A stretch of 64,000 nucleotides of DNA from JAUMBM01 sp964645715 (GCA_964645715.1 CAZYAO010000020.1:1-64000), one strand, 5' to 3'; shown: positions 8,822-18,174, counted from the first letter of the stretch. The notes: a model not told the origin generated them from the letters alone. Numbers and translations: made by a program.

Positions 8822-9778
8822 ATGAAAAAACTGGCTGTACTAATACTTCTGGCAGCATTTGGGCTGCTACCCGGCTGTGAAAATTCATCCGCTACAAATC
8901 AGCCGGAGGCAGGGCAGGACAATGCACAGACAGGATTTGCATTGCTGGAGTCCAACTGCTTGTCCTGCCATGCGGTAAATCCCTCAGAGGAAGGCAAAGT
9001 GGCTCCTTCTCTTGCGGCTGTAAAAAAAGCTTACACGGCTGCCGGCGGCAGCCGCGCGGACTTCATCAGCGCCTTTGCTGGTTTTTTAAAAAAACCCTCC
9101 GCCCAAGCAGCCAAAATGCCGGAAGCGGTAGAAAAATATGGCCTGATGCCTAAAATGGGTTTTAGCGATGTACAACTGGAGGCGGTCGCCGCTTATGTGT
9201 ACGATCAGGCGGTCGAAACGCCCGACTGGGCAACGCAGCTGTATCCGCTCGAGAAAATAAAATGGTCTTCGGTCAATGCGCAGGGCGAAATCTCCTGGGT
9301 TGACAGGGGAAGCCAACTGGCCATGGCTACGAAGTCGGTGCTGGGCAAAAACCTGCTCAATGCAATCAATACACAAGGCACCGCGGGTGCTTTGACCTTT
9401 TGCAACACACGGGCCATCCCGCTGACAGACAGTATGAGTGTCGCACTCGGCGCGCGCATCAGGCGGGTGTCTGATCAGGCGAGGAATCCCGGCAATCGCG
9501 TCAGTGATGAAGAACTCGCTTATATACTGCAGGCCAAGGAACAGTTGCGCAACGGTCAGGAACCGAAGCCGGCACTGCGTATGCTCGAAGGGGTAGCCGT
9601 AGGTTACTATCCAATCACTACCAACAAGATGTGTCTGCAGTGTCACGGCCAGCCTGGTAGGGATATCAGCGATGCTACACAAAAAGAAATTGGCCGGCTG
9701 TATCCCGAAGATCAGGGTGTCGGATACGGTGAAAATGCACTTCGGGGTATTTTCGTGGTTGAAATGAAGCGAGACTAG
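8822..9778 (+). CDS. Dihaem lipoprotein: cytochrome c plus DUF3365 domain
   Basis: 318 residues. The signal peptide ends in a lipobox (GLLPGC). The first haem site is CLSCH (Cys46, Cys49, His50) in a small class-I cytochrome c fold, with MGF supplying a possible Met ligand. The C-terminal half resembles the DUF3365/Tll0287-like haem domain and carries a second site CLQCHG (Cys271, Cys274, His275). These proteins are periplasmic haem sensors or electron carriers. The gene lies 121 bases after the symporter/kinase hybrid; cotranscription is possible but not shown. ATG 8822 is chosen because it gives the shortest proper lipoprotein signal; an in-frame ATG at 8801 is the alternative. Confidence 0.8.
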   Translation: MKKLAVLILLAAFGLLPGCENSSATNQPEAGQDNAQTGFALLESNCLSCHAVNPSEEGKVAPSLAAVKKAYTAAGGSRADFISAFAGFLKKPSAQAAKMPEAVEKYGLMPKMGFSDVQLEAVAAYVYDQAVETPDWATQLYPLEKIKWSSVNAQGEISWVDRGSQLAMATKSVLGKNLLNAINTQGTAGALTFCNTRAIPLTDSMSVALGARIRRVSDQARNPGNRVSDEELAYILQAKEQLRNGQEPKPALRMLEGVAVGYYPITTNKMCLQCHGQPGRDISDATQKEIGRLYPEDQGVGYGENALRGIFVVEMKRD

Positions 9779-9881
9779 GCAGCGCAGGTCGCCCAAACAG
9801 GCAAGTTAAGCCGATGATTTTTTCGGGTATACGCATCATTTTGAACAACAATCATACGGGTTTTACTACTTTAGTCCCAAA

Positions 9882-10622
9882 ATGAATGTCATGCGTAAAA
9901 TTTTCTCTGTCGCTGTGCTGGCTACCAGCCTGGCTGGCGGGCTCAATGCTCAAATTACAGATCCTAAGGCTACGGAAGTATGGGAGCCTGTGCCAAGGGT
10001 AATCCAGCCGGGGGTGGCCGGAGGCCCCCCCTCCGATGCTATTGTCCTTTTTGATGGCAAAGATTTGTCCCAGTGGCAACATCCGGGCGGTAAGCAGTCT
10101 GCCTGGTCAGTTCAGGAGGGACACATGACAGTCGCCAAGGGTAGCGGTGATATCGAGACCAAGCGCTCATTTGGCGATTGCCAGCTGCATCTCGAATTCC
10201 GCTCTCCTGCGGTCGTAGCAGGCGAAGGGCAATTCAGGGGCAATAGTGGTGTGTTTTTTCAAAATCGCTACGAGGTGCAGGTGCTGGACAATTACCAGAA
10301 TGCAACCTATCCCAACGGACAGGTCGGCGCCGTGTACAAGCAGCATATCCCGCTGGTCAATCCTATGCGCCCGCCCGGCGAGTGGAATACTTACGATATC
10401 ATCTTCACGGCCCCCCGCTTCAACAGCGATGGCATCCGCACCAGTCCCGGCTACCTGACGGTCATCCTCAATGGCGTGCTGGTGCAGAATCATGTTGAAA
10501 TCCAAGGTACAACAGAGTACATCGGACTACCAAAGAATATCGCTCACGGACCAGCGCCGCTGCGCCTGCAAGACCATGGCGATCCGGTGAGCTTTCGCAA
10601 TATTTGGATTCGGGAGCTCTAG
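9882..10622 (+). CDS. DUF1080 (3-keto-disaccharide hydrolase-like) secreted protein
   Basis: 246 residues with a signal peptide ending GGLNAQ. It then has the DUF1080 concanavalin/LamG-like fold: AIVLFDGKDLSQWQ, later GNSGVFFQNRYEVQVLD, GAVYKQ, PGEWNTYDIIF, and the closing LRLQDHGDPVSFRNIWIREL. Members cleave 3-keto-glucosides or bind glycans, mainly in Bacteroidota and Planctomycetota. The start may be ATG 9882 or ATG 9891. A near-consensus -7 element, TACTTTAG (9867-9874), lies so close that ATG 9891 would leave a more normal leader. No glycoside-dehydrogenase partner is adjacent. Confidence 0.85.
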   Translation: MNVMRKIFSVAVLATSLAGGLNAQITDPKATEVWEPVPRVIQPGVAGGPPSDAIVLFDGKDLSQWQHPGGKQSAWSVQEGHMTVAKGSGDIETKRSFGDCQLHLEFRSPAVVAGEGQFRGNSGVFFQNRYEVQVLDNYQNATYPNGQVGAVYKQHIPLVNPMRPPGEWNTYDIIFTAPRFNSDGIRTSPGYLTVILNGVLVQNHVEIQGTTEYIGLPKNIAHGPAPLRLQDHGDPVSFRNIWIREL

Positions 10623-10670
10623 CAGCAGTTGTTGGTTTTTTTAGTAAAAAATCATTTACAGGCGATTAGG

Positions 10671-10716
10671 CACAAGACGTACAATGGCAGCTGATGCCGC
10701 CATTGTACGTCTTGTG
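10671..10716. terminator. Long perfect hairpin, 18-bp stem
   Basis: CACAAGACGTACAATGGC (10671-10688) pairs perfectly with its complement at 10699-10716 across a 10-base loop. It sits 3' of the DUF1080 gene and lacks a T tract. The rest of 10623-10890 is AT-rich and empty. Confidence 0.6.
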
Positions 10717-10891
10717 TCAGCCACTCAGGTATTTTTTAGGGTAAAATATTTTATTTCATAAGTAGAATTTATTTAGAATTTTATTCCAAAATAATCCATA
10801 TAATTTCCGAGCATTTCAGGGGTTAGTGTAAAAAGACAGAAGTAAACGTGTCGGTGATTCTGTTAAATCATTGCTGTTTGTTGATTATCAA

Positions 10892-10922
10892 TTGCATAAA
10901 ACTACAAAATAAAATATCTTTG
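10892..10922 (+). promoter_or_regulatory. TTG-N20-TATCTTTG promoter
   Basis: TTG at 10892-10894, a 20-base spacer and a perfect -7 TATCTTTG (10915-10922). The spacing is identical to that of the tRNA-Gly promoter. It lies 61 bases upstream of the ATG at 10984. Confidence 0.7.
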
Positions 10923-10983
10923 CATCTTAGTGTAATAGTTACACTTAATGCATGATTTTTGTATTAACCCAAGGCAAAAGAAA

Positions 10984-11634
10984 ATGATCACAAAACAGTA
11001 TTCCAAGACAAAGCCGGTATGCAAGGTAACTTTCAGTGTGCCTGTTGCGCAGGCTGGTACGCAGACAGATCTGCGCGTGCTGGGCGATTTCAACCAATGG
11101 AACTGGGAGCAGGCTTTGCAGCTTACGCCTGGTAAGGAGGCTTATCAGGGTGCGCTGGAACTGGCTGCCGGCCAGTCGTACGAGTTTCGCTACCTGGCCG
11201 ATGGCCAGCGTTGGCTGAATGAGGAAGCGGCCGATGGCTATGTGGCTACGCCTTATTTTAGTCACAACTGCCTGCTGCAGCTTGAGGCACCTGCTGCTGC
11301 GCCGGCAGCAGCAGCCAAGCAGCCCAAAGCTGCCCCGGCGCGCGCTAAGCAGCCGGCAGCCAAGGCTGCACCGGTAGAAGTAGTGGCAGACGATCTGACT
11401 CGCATCAAAGGTGTCGACTCCGAGCTTGCAGCGGTCCTGGTCACCGCAGGTATCGATTCGTTTGATGCACTGGCCAAGGCTAAGCCAACGGCGCTCAAAA
11501 CAGTACTGACGTCCGCTGGCCTGAGTAGCAAAACGCTCGACCCGACTAGTTTGACAAAGCAGGCTAAGCTGGCAGCAGCAGGGGCGTGGGACAAACTGGC
11601 AGTGCTGCAGGCAGGCCTGAAGTCATCTAAGTAA
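10984..11634 (+). CDS. CBM48/glycogen-binding domain fused to a helix-hairpin-helix domain
   Basis: 216 residues in three parts. Residues 8-95 form an isoamylase-N/AMPK-beta type early-set domain (VTFSVP..., LRVLGDFNQWNW, YEFRYLADGQRWLNE, ADGYVATPYF). The hallmark FNxW motif of glycogen-binding CBM48 modules is present. Residues about 100-135 are an Ala/Pro/Lys linker. Residues 135-216 contain a helix-hairpin-helix-like repeat (LTRIKGVDSELAAVLVTAGI, SFDALAKA) as found in DUF4332/TfoX-type domains. The branching enzyme glgB follows, consistent with a role at glycogen. Why a DNA/protein-binding HhH module is attached is unclear. The strong promoter suggests abundant expression. Confidence 0.7.
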   Translation: MITKQYSKTKPVCKVTFSVPVAQAGTQTDLRVLGDFNQWNWEQALQLTPGKEAYQGALELAAGQSYEFRYLADGQRWLNEEAADGYVATPYFSHNCLLQLEAPAAAPAAAAKQPKAAPARAKQPAAKAAPVEVVADDLTRIKGVDSELAAVLVTAGIDSFDALAKAKPTALKTVLTSAGLSSKTLDPTSLTKQAKLAAAGAWDKLAVLQAGLKSSK

Positions 11635-11641
11635 GGTAGGC

Positions 11642-11671
11642 GGCGGGCACCGGCTTCGCTTCGGTGCCGCC
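11642..11671 (+). terminator. GC hairpin after the CBM48 gene
   Basis: GGCGGGCACCG and CGGTGCCGCC form an almost perfect stem with a 9-base loop, starting 8 bases after the stop codon. No T tract follows. Confidence 0.5.
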
Positions 11672-11839
11672 ACGGAGAAATGCGGCGGCATGGGCGGCTT
11701 ACAGCCGGCCCCTGCGCCGCTTTTTACCGATAGCTGTACCAACCACTGCCTGTTGACGACCACACCCTTTTCGCCAATCTCCGCTTTTTGCCATCCAATA
11801 ATCCGTTTTAATTGCCTAAATTGCCGCCTCGTAGTGTAA

Positions 11840-13816
11840 ATGCGTATCGTCATGGTCAAGCAATTTTCTCTCTTCTCCGATTTTGATATCTCTCTCTTCA
11901 AGTCAGGTAAGCATTTTCGCCTGTACGAAAAACTCGGCAGCCATAGTGTCGAAGTCGATGGTGTATGGGGCTACGTATTCGCCGTCTGGGCACCCAACGC
12001 CAAGGCCGTCTCAGTCATCGGCAATTTCAACGGCTGGAACCACGCTACGCACGCACTCATGCCTCGCTGGGATGGCTCCGGCATTTGGGAGGGTTTTATT
12101 CCGGGTGTAAAAAAAGGAGAACTTTATAAGTATGCCATCCATGCCCGCGATGGCCGAAGACTCGAAAAAACAGATCCCTTTGCGCGGTATTGCGAAATTC
12201 CTCCCAACACGGCTTCCATTACCTGGGATGAGTACTACGATTGGCAGGATGATCAGTGGATGGATAACAGGAAGAATACCAATGGACTGGATAAGCCCTT
12301 TTCAGTCTATGAGGTGCATCTCGGGTCCTGGAAAAAAAAGGAAGGAGGGGTGGCCTCATTGAGCTACCGCGAACTCGCAACAGAGCTGGTGGACTATGTC
12401 AAGGAAATGGGGTTCACGCATGTCGAATTGCTTCCGGTCATGGAGCATCCTTATTTTCCTAGCTGGGGCTACCAGATTACGGGCTACTTTGCGCCAACCA
12501 GCCGCTTTGGGCTGCCCGAGGATTTCAAATTTCTGGTTGACAGCCTCCATCAGGCTGGCATCGGCCTGATTCTCGACTGGGTGCCCAGCCATTTTCCCAA
12601 TGATGCACACGGTCTGGCAGATTTTGACGGCACGCATCTCTATGATCATGCCGATCCCCGACAAGGGTTTCATCCCGACTGGAAGAGTTGTATTTTCAAT
12701 TACGGGCGCAATGAGGTAAGGTCTTTTCTGATTTCCAATGCTTTGTACTGGCTCGATCAGTATCACATCGACGGACTCCGGGTCGATGCAGTGGCGTCCA
12801 TGCTGTATCTCGATTATAGCCGCAAAGAGGGAGAATGGATACCCAATCGCTTCGGGGGCAATGAAAATCTCGAGGCAATCGCCTTTCTGCGCGAGTTCAA
12901 TGAAACGGTTTATACCAACTTCCCCGATGCAATCACCATCGCAGAGGAATCAACTGCCTGGAGTGGCGTCTCCAGACCTGTATATGCCGGAGGGCTGGGT
13001 TTTGGCCAAAAATGGATGATGGGCTGGATGCATGATACGCTCAATTATTTTAAAAATGATCCTATCAATAGAAAATACCACCACAATGCAATCACATTCA
13101 GCATTGTGTACGCTTTTACCGAAAATTTCATGCTGCCGCTCTCGCATGATGAGGTGGTTCACGGCAAGGGCCCGTTGATCGATCGTATGCCTGGTGACGA
13201 GTGGCAGCGCATGGCCAATATGCGCCTGCTCTACGGCTATATGTTTACGCATCCTGGTACCAAGCTCCTGTTTATGGGGGGCGAAATCGGGCAGACGACC
13301 GAGTGGAGCATCGAAAGGGGTATCGACTGGGGCTTGCTCGCACAAGCTCCGCACCAACAGTTGCAGGCCTGGGTAAAACAGCTCAATGCCTTCTACCGCA
13401 CACAGGCTGCTTTGTTCGGCCAACAGTTCATTCATGGCGGATTTAGCTGGATTGATCTTGGCGACTGGACCAACAGTGTGCTTTCTTATATACGCAGAGG
13501 TGCAGATGCGGCAGACTTCCTGATCGTCGTTTGCAACTTCACGCCGGTAGTGCGCTATGGCTATCGAATCGGTCTCCCTGAAGCGGGTATGTATACAGAA
13601 GTGCTCAATAGCGATGACCCCGCCTTTGGGGGTTCAGGGGTCTCCAATGGTAAAGAACCGCTGGCCAGTCAGGTGGTTTTCTGCCACAACCAGGACCAAA
13701 GCCTCGAGTTTACGCTGCCTCCTTTGGCAGTAGTGGTATTTCAAAAAACCGGAGAGCTGAAAAAGGTGAAGAAGACTGCCAAGAGCAGCCGCAAAAAGGA
13801 CTCAGCCGCAGACTAG
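11840..13816 (+). CDS. glgB: 1,4-alpha-glucan branching enzyme GlgB
   Basis: 658 residues, GH13. An N-terminal CBM48 domain (VFAVWAPNAKAVSVIGNFNGW) leads into the (beta/alpha)8 barrel. The conserved regions are present: VELLPVMEHPY, DWVPSHFPND, GLRVDAVASMLY with nucleophile Asp316, TIAEES with acid/base Glu369, and PLSHDEVVHGKG. A C-terminal beta domain follows, then a Lys-rich tail (KKVKKTAKSSRKK). The enzyme cuts alpha-1,4 glucan and rejoins it as alpha-1,6 branches in glycogen. The extra N-terminal N1 module of longer GlgB forms is absent. Start codons at 11840 and 11852 are both possible. No glgA/glgC is nearby. Confidence 0.95.
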   Translation: MRIVMVKQFSLFSDFDISLFKSGKHFRLYEKLGSHSVEVDGVWGYVFAVWAPNAKAVSVIGNFNGWNHATHALMPRWDGSGIWEGFIPGVKKGELYKYAIHARDGRRLEKTDPFARYCEIPPNTASITWDEYYDWQDDQWMDNRKNTNGLDKPFSVYEVHLGSWKKKEGGVASLSYRELATELVDYVKEMGFTHVELLPVMEHPYFPSWGYQITGYFAPTSRFGLPEDFKFLVDSLHQAGIGLILDWVPSHFPNDAHGLADFDGTHLYDHADPRQGFHPDWKSCIFNYGRNEVRSFLISNALYWLDQYHIDGLRVDAVASMLYLDYSRKEGEWIPNRFGGNENLEAIAFLREFNETVYTNFPDAITIAEESTAWSGVSRPVYAGGLGFGQKWMMGWMHDTLNYFKNDPINRKYHHNAITFSIVYAFTENFMLPLSHDEVVHGKGPLIDRMPGDEWQRMANMRLLYGYMFTHPGTKLLFMGGEIGQTTEWSIERGIDWGLLAQAPHQQLQAWVKQLNAFYRTQAALFGQQFIHGGFSWIDLGDWTNSVLSYIRRGADAADFLIVVCNFTPVVRYGYRIGLPEAGMYTEVLNSDDPAFGGSGVSNGKEPLASQVVFCHNQDQSLEFTLPPLAVVVFQKTGELKKVKKTAKSSRKKDSAAD

Positions 13817-13876
13817 CCTAAAGTAGGCCACCATGTAGAGGAGTCGTAGTCTTGCATCGCTCGTAATGGTCACGTG

Positions 13877-15292
13877 TCAGTACGTAATTTTGATGAGTCG
13901 TAGTCTGCTCCTCCGTTCGCTGGGTATGATTACTTGTGAAGCGGATACTTGTGTCGCATCCCTGAATCGGAGCCGCAAGTCGAGCTGTTCTGTACTGAAG
14001 AGACTAATGCGCTCCCAGTCACCCTTGGCATTGATCAGGTATTCACTTACAGTATTCTCAGACCTGATTTCGTCGTTGTAGATTAACCGCAGCTTGCCGG
14101 CGGTCTTCATCAGGAAAAAAGACGAATAAATGGCATCGTCATCCTGACTATACTGCTTTTTGTGCAGGATGCTCTGCCAGTGAAGACCACCATCGGGATT
14201 GATGGCGGCAGCAATAATCTCTTCGTAGTAGTAGTCTATTAATATGCGAAAACTGGCCTCATTCATCATCCGGGCAGAGGGGCCCCGGCGCTCAATCTGT
14301 CGGTAGCGCTCACCTACCAGTAGGATTCCTCCGTCGCGCCTGAGCACGATATCCCGCATATGGATATCGAGCAGCCCCCGGCCAGGTTTGTACTCCTTGC
14401 CGAGCAGGGTGTTGAGGAAGTTGGCATCGAAGGGAATAAAGGACAGCTTGTGCAGGGAATCTGTTCTGACGGGCAGGTTGAAGTAAAAATAGCCATCCGC
14501 CTGCAGGTTGTTGTCCGTACCAAAAAAGCCTGCCGCTACAAACTGATGGTTGAGGTTGTCAATGTCAAACCTCACGTCAAAAGTGAAACGCCCCTGCAGA
14601 TCAATGCGCTGAACATATACCTGAGGCCCGCCGTCATAGGTGATAATCTCGTAATAGTGCAAATCTGTCCGTGCCCGAAAGTTGTTGCGATCCTTAACGA
14701 AGTACATCTTCCCACTGTTGTCAACCAGCATCGATGTGAAACCGGAAGCGGAATAGGGGTCTTCGATAACAATACTGGTCTCCCATAGCAGCGCCATCTG
14801 GGCAACATCAAAGGCAAAGGCACGCAAAATACTGGCCTGCTCGTAGTAGTACAGCAGCGCTTTGCTGCGGTCTTCGGAAAAAACAACGGAAAAACGAGGT
14901 GTATTGAAAAGGAATCCCAGGTTGCGAATCGTGATGGAGTCAACAAGGTTGCAGCCGGGATTGTACTTGTGGGCTTTCAGTAAGGTCATGCCTTGCTGCC
15001 GGAAATGATAAAAAACACTGAAGTCATCTTCGCCCGCTGTGAGACCTATCAAGCGCGGATTGCGACGGTCAAGGGCAATTTCCTTGGTCCACATCGTACG
15101 CAATTGCTGGTTGAAAGCCATGACTTCAAAGTAAGTCGACTGGTTGCGGAACAGCAGGGTGTGGTCGCCAAACTTGCCGATAATCTCATAGGCAATGTCG
15201 TTGCGCAGGACAATATCTTCCGATACCTGGATCTCCTGAGCGCCGACAGTAGCGCAAATAAGTAGTAATATTGCCAGACAAAGTTGGCGCAT
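13877..15292 (-). CDS. Exported protein of unknown function
   Basis: 471 residues with a signal peptide (MRQLCLAILLLICATVGAQ). The rest is rich in beta strands with repeating aromatic blocks (for example DHTLLFRNQSTYFEVMAF, EDDFSVFYHFR) that suggest a beta-propeller-like fold. I do not recognise a named family. It is convergent with glgB and divergent from trmB. ATG at 15292 is preferred to the in-frame GTG at 15298. Confidence 0.65.
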   Translation of the reverse strand: MRQLCLAILLLICATVGAQEIQVSEDIVLRNDIAYEIIGKFGDHTLLFRNQSTYFEVMAFNQQLRTMWTKEIALDRRNPRLIGLTAGEDDFSVFYHFRQQGMTLLKAHKYNPGCNLVDSITIRNLGFLFNTPRFSVVFSEDRSKALLYYYEQASILRAFAFDVAQMALLWETSIVIEDPYSASGFTSMLVDNSGKMYFVKDRNNFRARTDLHYYEIITYDGGPQVYVQRIDLQGRFTFDVRFDIDNLNHQFVAAGFFGTDNNLQADGYFYFNLPVRTDSLHKLSFIPFDANFLNTLLGKEYKPGRGLLDIHMRDIVLRRDGGILLVGERYRQIERRGPSARMMNEASFRILIDYYYEEIIAAAINPDGGLHWQSILHKKQYSQDDDAIYSSFFLMKTAGKLRLIYNDEIRSENTVSEYLINAKGDWERISLFSTEQLDLRLRFRDATQVSASQVIIPSERRSRLRLIKITY

Positions 15293-15350
15293 AAGCACTT
15301 TTTTTCAGATATGTATGCCTGTAAACTTACGGCAAAATCATATAACGTCC

Positions 15351-15358
15351 TATTTTTG
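15351..15358 (+). promoter_or_regulatory. TAnnTTTG promoter of trmB
   Basis: A perfect TATTTTTG lies 32 bases before the ATG at 15391. It lies close to the in-frame TTG at 15367, supporting the downstream ATG as start. No clear -33 TTG is seen. Confidence 0.55.
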
Positions 15359-15390
15359 CGGTCGTTTTGCTAAAGGCAGCTATAATAATT

Positions 15391-16083
15391 ATGAGCAACA
15401 GAAACAAACTGCAAAAGTTTGAGGAACTTAGAAGCTTTCCCAACTACTACCAGCACGAGGTCACAGATGAGCCTTTACTGACAACCGTCGACGGTCGTCG
15501 GATTGCTATGAAAGGGCAGTGGTCGCAGCTTCATTTCAATAATAGTCAACCACTAACGCTGGAACTGGCCTGCGGCCGGGCTGAATATGCCGTGGCACTG
15601 GCTGCTAAGTATCCTGATACTAATTTCATTGGGGTGGATATCAAGGGCGCTCGCATCTGGCAGGGCGCTCGCCGGGCTATGGAGGCAGGGCTCACCAATA
15701 TCGCTTTCCTGCGTACGCGCATCGAGATGATTAACTTCTTCTTCGCCATGCAGGAGGTTAGTGAGCTGTGGATTACTTTTCCCGATCCTTTCCTTCGGCC
15801 GTCTAAGGCCAACCGCAGGCTTACTTCACCTCCTTTTCTGGCGCGCTACCGCGAGCTGCTGAAGCCCGGTGGACTGATTCATCTCAAAACGGATGACCGG
15901 CAGTTGTACGAGTTTACCCTGGAAGTGATCGCTGAAACAGCCGACGCCAAGCTGCTGTACCACAACGATGATATTTACGCAGATGCCTTGCCGTTTGAGG
16001 AGCTTTCCATCAGGACGTATTACGAAAATATGCACCTGCAAGCTGGGAAAACTAGTAAATATATACGGTTCTCGCTGGGATAA
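15391..16083 (+). CDS. trmB: tRNA (guanine-N7-)-methyltransferase TrmB
   Basis: 230 residues. The SAM-binding motif LELACGRAEYAVALAAKYP is followed by FIGVDIKGARIW, then the family motif ITFPDPFLRPSKANRRLT and LKPGGLIHLKTDD. The enzyme makes m7G46 in the variable loop of tRNAs. The Bacteroidota-type N-terminus (MSNRNKLQKFEELRSFPNYY) supports ATG 15391. Transcribed alone or with the following DUF6427 gene, 88 bases downstream. Confidence 0.93.
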   Translation: MSNRNKLQKFEELRSFPNYYQHEVTDEPLLTTVDGRRIAMKGQWSQLHFNNSQPLTLELACGRAEYAVALAAKYPDTNFIGVDIKGARIWQGARRAMEAGLTNIAFLRTRIEMINFFFAMQEVSELWITFPDPFLRPSKANRRLTSPPFLARYRELLKPGGLIHLKTDDRQLYEFTLEVIAETADAKLLYHNDDIYADALPFEELSIRTYYENMHLQAGKTSKYIRFSLG

Positions 16084-16171
16084 TTTGCTATTTTTGTATG
16101 GTTAACGCTTTGTTCCTTGTGCAAGCATGCAGAGCTGCTGTTACAACTGTTTGTGGCAATAATATCATACT

Positions 16172-17307
16172 GTGCTTAGTATATTCAGAACCAACCAGCT
16201 TTTTCTAAGCGTGCTGCTGATTTTTTATGCAGGGATACTGCATGTGGCTCAGCTGTTTGTTCCGCTGCAGGAGGTAGCTCCTCCTACTGGCGTGCTGAGT
16301 CTGTATCTCTGGCCATTGCTCACCACTACCGACTGGCTGCCACCAGTTATCTCGCTGTTGTTAATATTTATACAGGCATGGGTGGCCAATATTTATGTAC
16401 ACAGTCATCGGCTGTCACCAGAGATGAATCTGTTCCCGGGTTTATTCCTCATTTTGGCGGGCTCGATGGCGCCAGACTTTCTCAGTCTGAGTGCTTTTCA
16501 TGTTGCCAATCTGTGCCTTCTCTTGTCCTTAAACGCCCTCACCAAAATCTATAAGACAGTCAACTGTGCCGACAGCATATTCAATGCGGGTATGTGGGTG
16601 GGGCTGGCTGCTCTTTTCGAACCTGCCTATCTATGGATGTTTATCCCCGTCGTGGCGGGCCTTAGTATCCTGCGTGCGCGGGAGATTCGGGAGCGGCTGA
16701 TGGCCATCGCGGGTTTGCTGTCGCCACTGCTCATTACTGGCTTCGTCTATCAGTGGTATGGGCAGTGGGATGAATTTGTGCGCATACAGTTCTCAATGGC
16801 TTTTCGCCTGACGGCTGCTGTGCCATGGCCTACAACCTTCGATGAAGTCATGGTGCCGGGGCTTCTCCTGTGTACTGTACTCGTCGTATTGCTGCGGTAC
16901 GGGCGCTACCGGCATAAGATGGTGATCGATGTGCAGAAAAAAATAGATCTCATTTTTTGGTACCTGCTCGCAGGGGGGCTATCCGTCCTCACGGCAGGCG
17001 ACCTGCAGCTGGTCGACTGGCTGATCGTCCTGATCCCGACAGGTATCTTGTTGGGACTACTGTTTACCTATACGTCTGCCAGAATAGCCGAATCCATACA
17101 CTTGGTCTGGCTGGCACTCGTACTGTTTATTCAGTTTTTACCNNNNNNNNNNNNNNNNNNNNNNNNNNNNNNNNNNNNNNNNNNNNNNNNNNNNNNNNNN
17201 NNNNNNNNNNNNNNNNNNNNNNNNNNNNNNNNNNNNNNNNNNAATCCATACACTTGGTCTGGCTGGCACTCGTACTGTTTATTCAGTTTTTACCTGTCAT
17301 GCATTAG
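16172..17307 (+). CDS. DUF6427 family multi-TM protein (interrupted by a false gap)
   Basis: A polytopic membrane protein beginning MLSIFRTNQLFLSVLLIFYA, typical of the Bacteroidota DUF6427 family. It uses a GTG start at 16172. About 9-10 hydrophobic segments are visible. The coding sequence runs into 100 N at 17143. The 52 bases before the gap are repeated identically after it (17243-17294), so collapsing the overlap gives a continuous frame ending FIQFLPVMH and a TAG stop at 17305-17307. The true protein is then about 327 residues, the normal family length. No biochemical function is known. A link to cell-envelope biogenesis is only suspected for the family. Confidence 0.75.
17143..17242. 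other. Assembly gap of 100 N with identical 52-bp flanks
   Basis: Exactly 100 N. The 52 bases at 17091-17142 equal those at 17243-17294, so the two contig ends overlap and the gap is a scaffolding placeholder rather than missing DNA. Confidence 0.9.
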
Positions 17308-17322
17308 CAGAGCGTTCTAAAG

Positions 17323-17504
17323 AGTTGTCTCATAAGTATTTCGCCGCCTTTCGCGGCGCAATGCAGGACTCAGCCAATATTCATTTGTTGATTTTTTTAA
17401 AAAAAACCAACAAACAAATATTGGCTCGGGACAGTCTTTGGCGGCTATCACCGCCAAAGACTGTCTGGCATGATGCAGTGTAGGCAAGGCGCATACAGAC
17501 AGCT
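17323..17504. repeat. Composite intergenic hairpin element
   Basis: Starts AGTTGTCTC (17323-17331) and TATTTCGCCGCC...GCGGCG, followed by an AT-core hairpin (GCCAATATT arms, 17373-17425). A perfect 14-bp GC stem ACAGTCTTTGGCGG / CCGCCAAAGACTGT (17431-17464) comes next. The beginning closely matches the element at 57622-57765. A GACAGCT at 17498-17504 may be a diverged right end. It lies between convergent genes. Confidence 0.6.
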
Positions 17505-17505
17505 G

Positions 17506-18174
17506 CTAGCGCCACCTGTACATGGCCGCATATAGTTTTTTACTGAGGCGGTCAATCGCCTTTTGGTGCCGGCGGTGCGACGCGGTGCTGGGGTTGAGCC
17601 ACTGGCCCAGAAAAAAGCTGGCATTGTTGAATGCGACAGCGGTAGGAAAGGGGGGCTGTACGTCTTTCCAGCGGGCATCACCCAGAATCAGGGCCTCCGC
17701 CCCCGAGTAGTCACCCGGATCCGTATAGCCAATCCGCAAGCTCAGGAAATCTGCTTCAGGTACACTTTTTTCCTGAATTGCCCGCAGAGAGTCGTCGACA
17801 AAGTGGCCTTGCAGCCGGCCAGCCAACAGGTGACTGACAGCCGTGTCGTACAGGAATTGAACAGGTGTAAGTTCATAGTATTCCCGAAAGGCACGGATGA
17901 GGCTCAGATTGTTTTCGCGTGTCTCTTGTTCAAGTTGGTGTATATTGGCTGTCAGTCGCTGTTTAGTCAGCTCAGCCAGTTGCGCTGTATCCCGGAAGGC
18001 ACGCATAGCTTCAATTTTGTTCCGCTGGCTGGGCAGGCGTACTATCAGACCACCGCTGCGAAGTGCTGTGGAGTAGTCGGTGGCAAGTGACTGCGGATCT
18101 TCCGCTGTTTGTGCGCATAAAGTGCCTGATAAGCCAATCAGTATGCACAGTATATAAATGCTTGTTGCTTTCAT
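17506..18174 (-). CDS. Exported hypothetical protein
   Basis: 222 residues with a signal peptide (MKATSIYILCILIGLSGTLCAQ). The mature part is predominantly helical and charged (residues about 55-120: KQRLTANIHQLEQETRENN...). A C-terminal region with SLRIGYTDPGDYSGAEALIL and FNNASFFLGQWL follows. I do not recognise the family. ATG 18174 is chosen because it begins the signal peptide; longer in-frame extensions reach 18282 without a leader. Divergent from the MoxR gene. Confidence 0.65.
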   Translation of the reverse strand: MKATSIYILCILIGLSGTLCAQTAEDPQSLATDYSTALRSGGLIVRLPSQRNKIEAMRAFRDTAQLAELTKQRLTANIHQLEQETRENNLSLIRAFREYYELTPVQFLYDTAVSHLLAGRLQGHFVDDSLRAIQEKSVPEADFLSLRIGYTDPGDYSGAEALILGDARWKDVQPPFPTAVAFNNASFFLGQWLNPSTASHRRHQKAIDRLSKKLYAAMYRWR

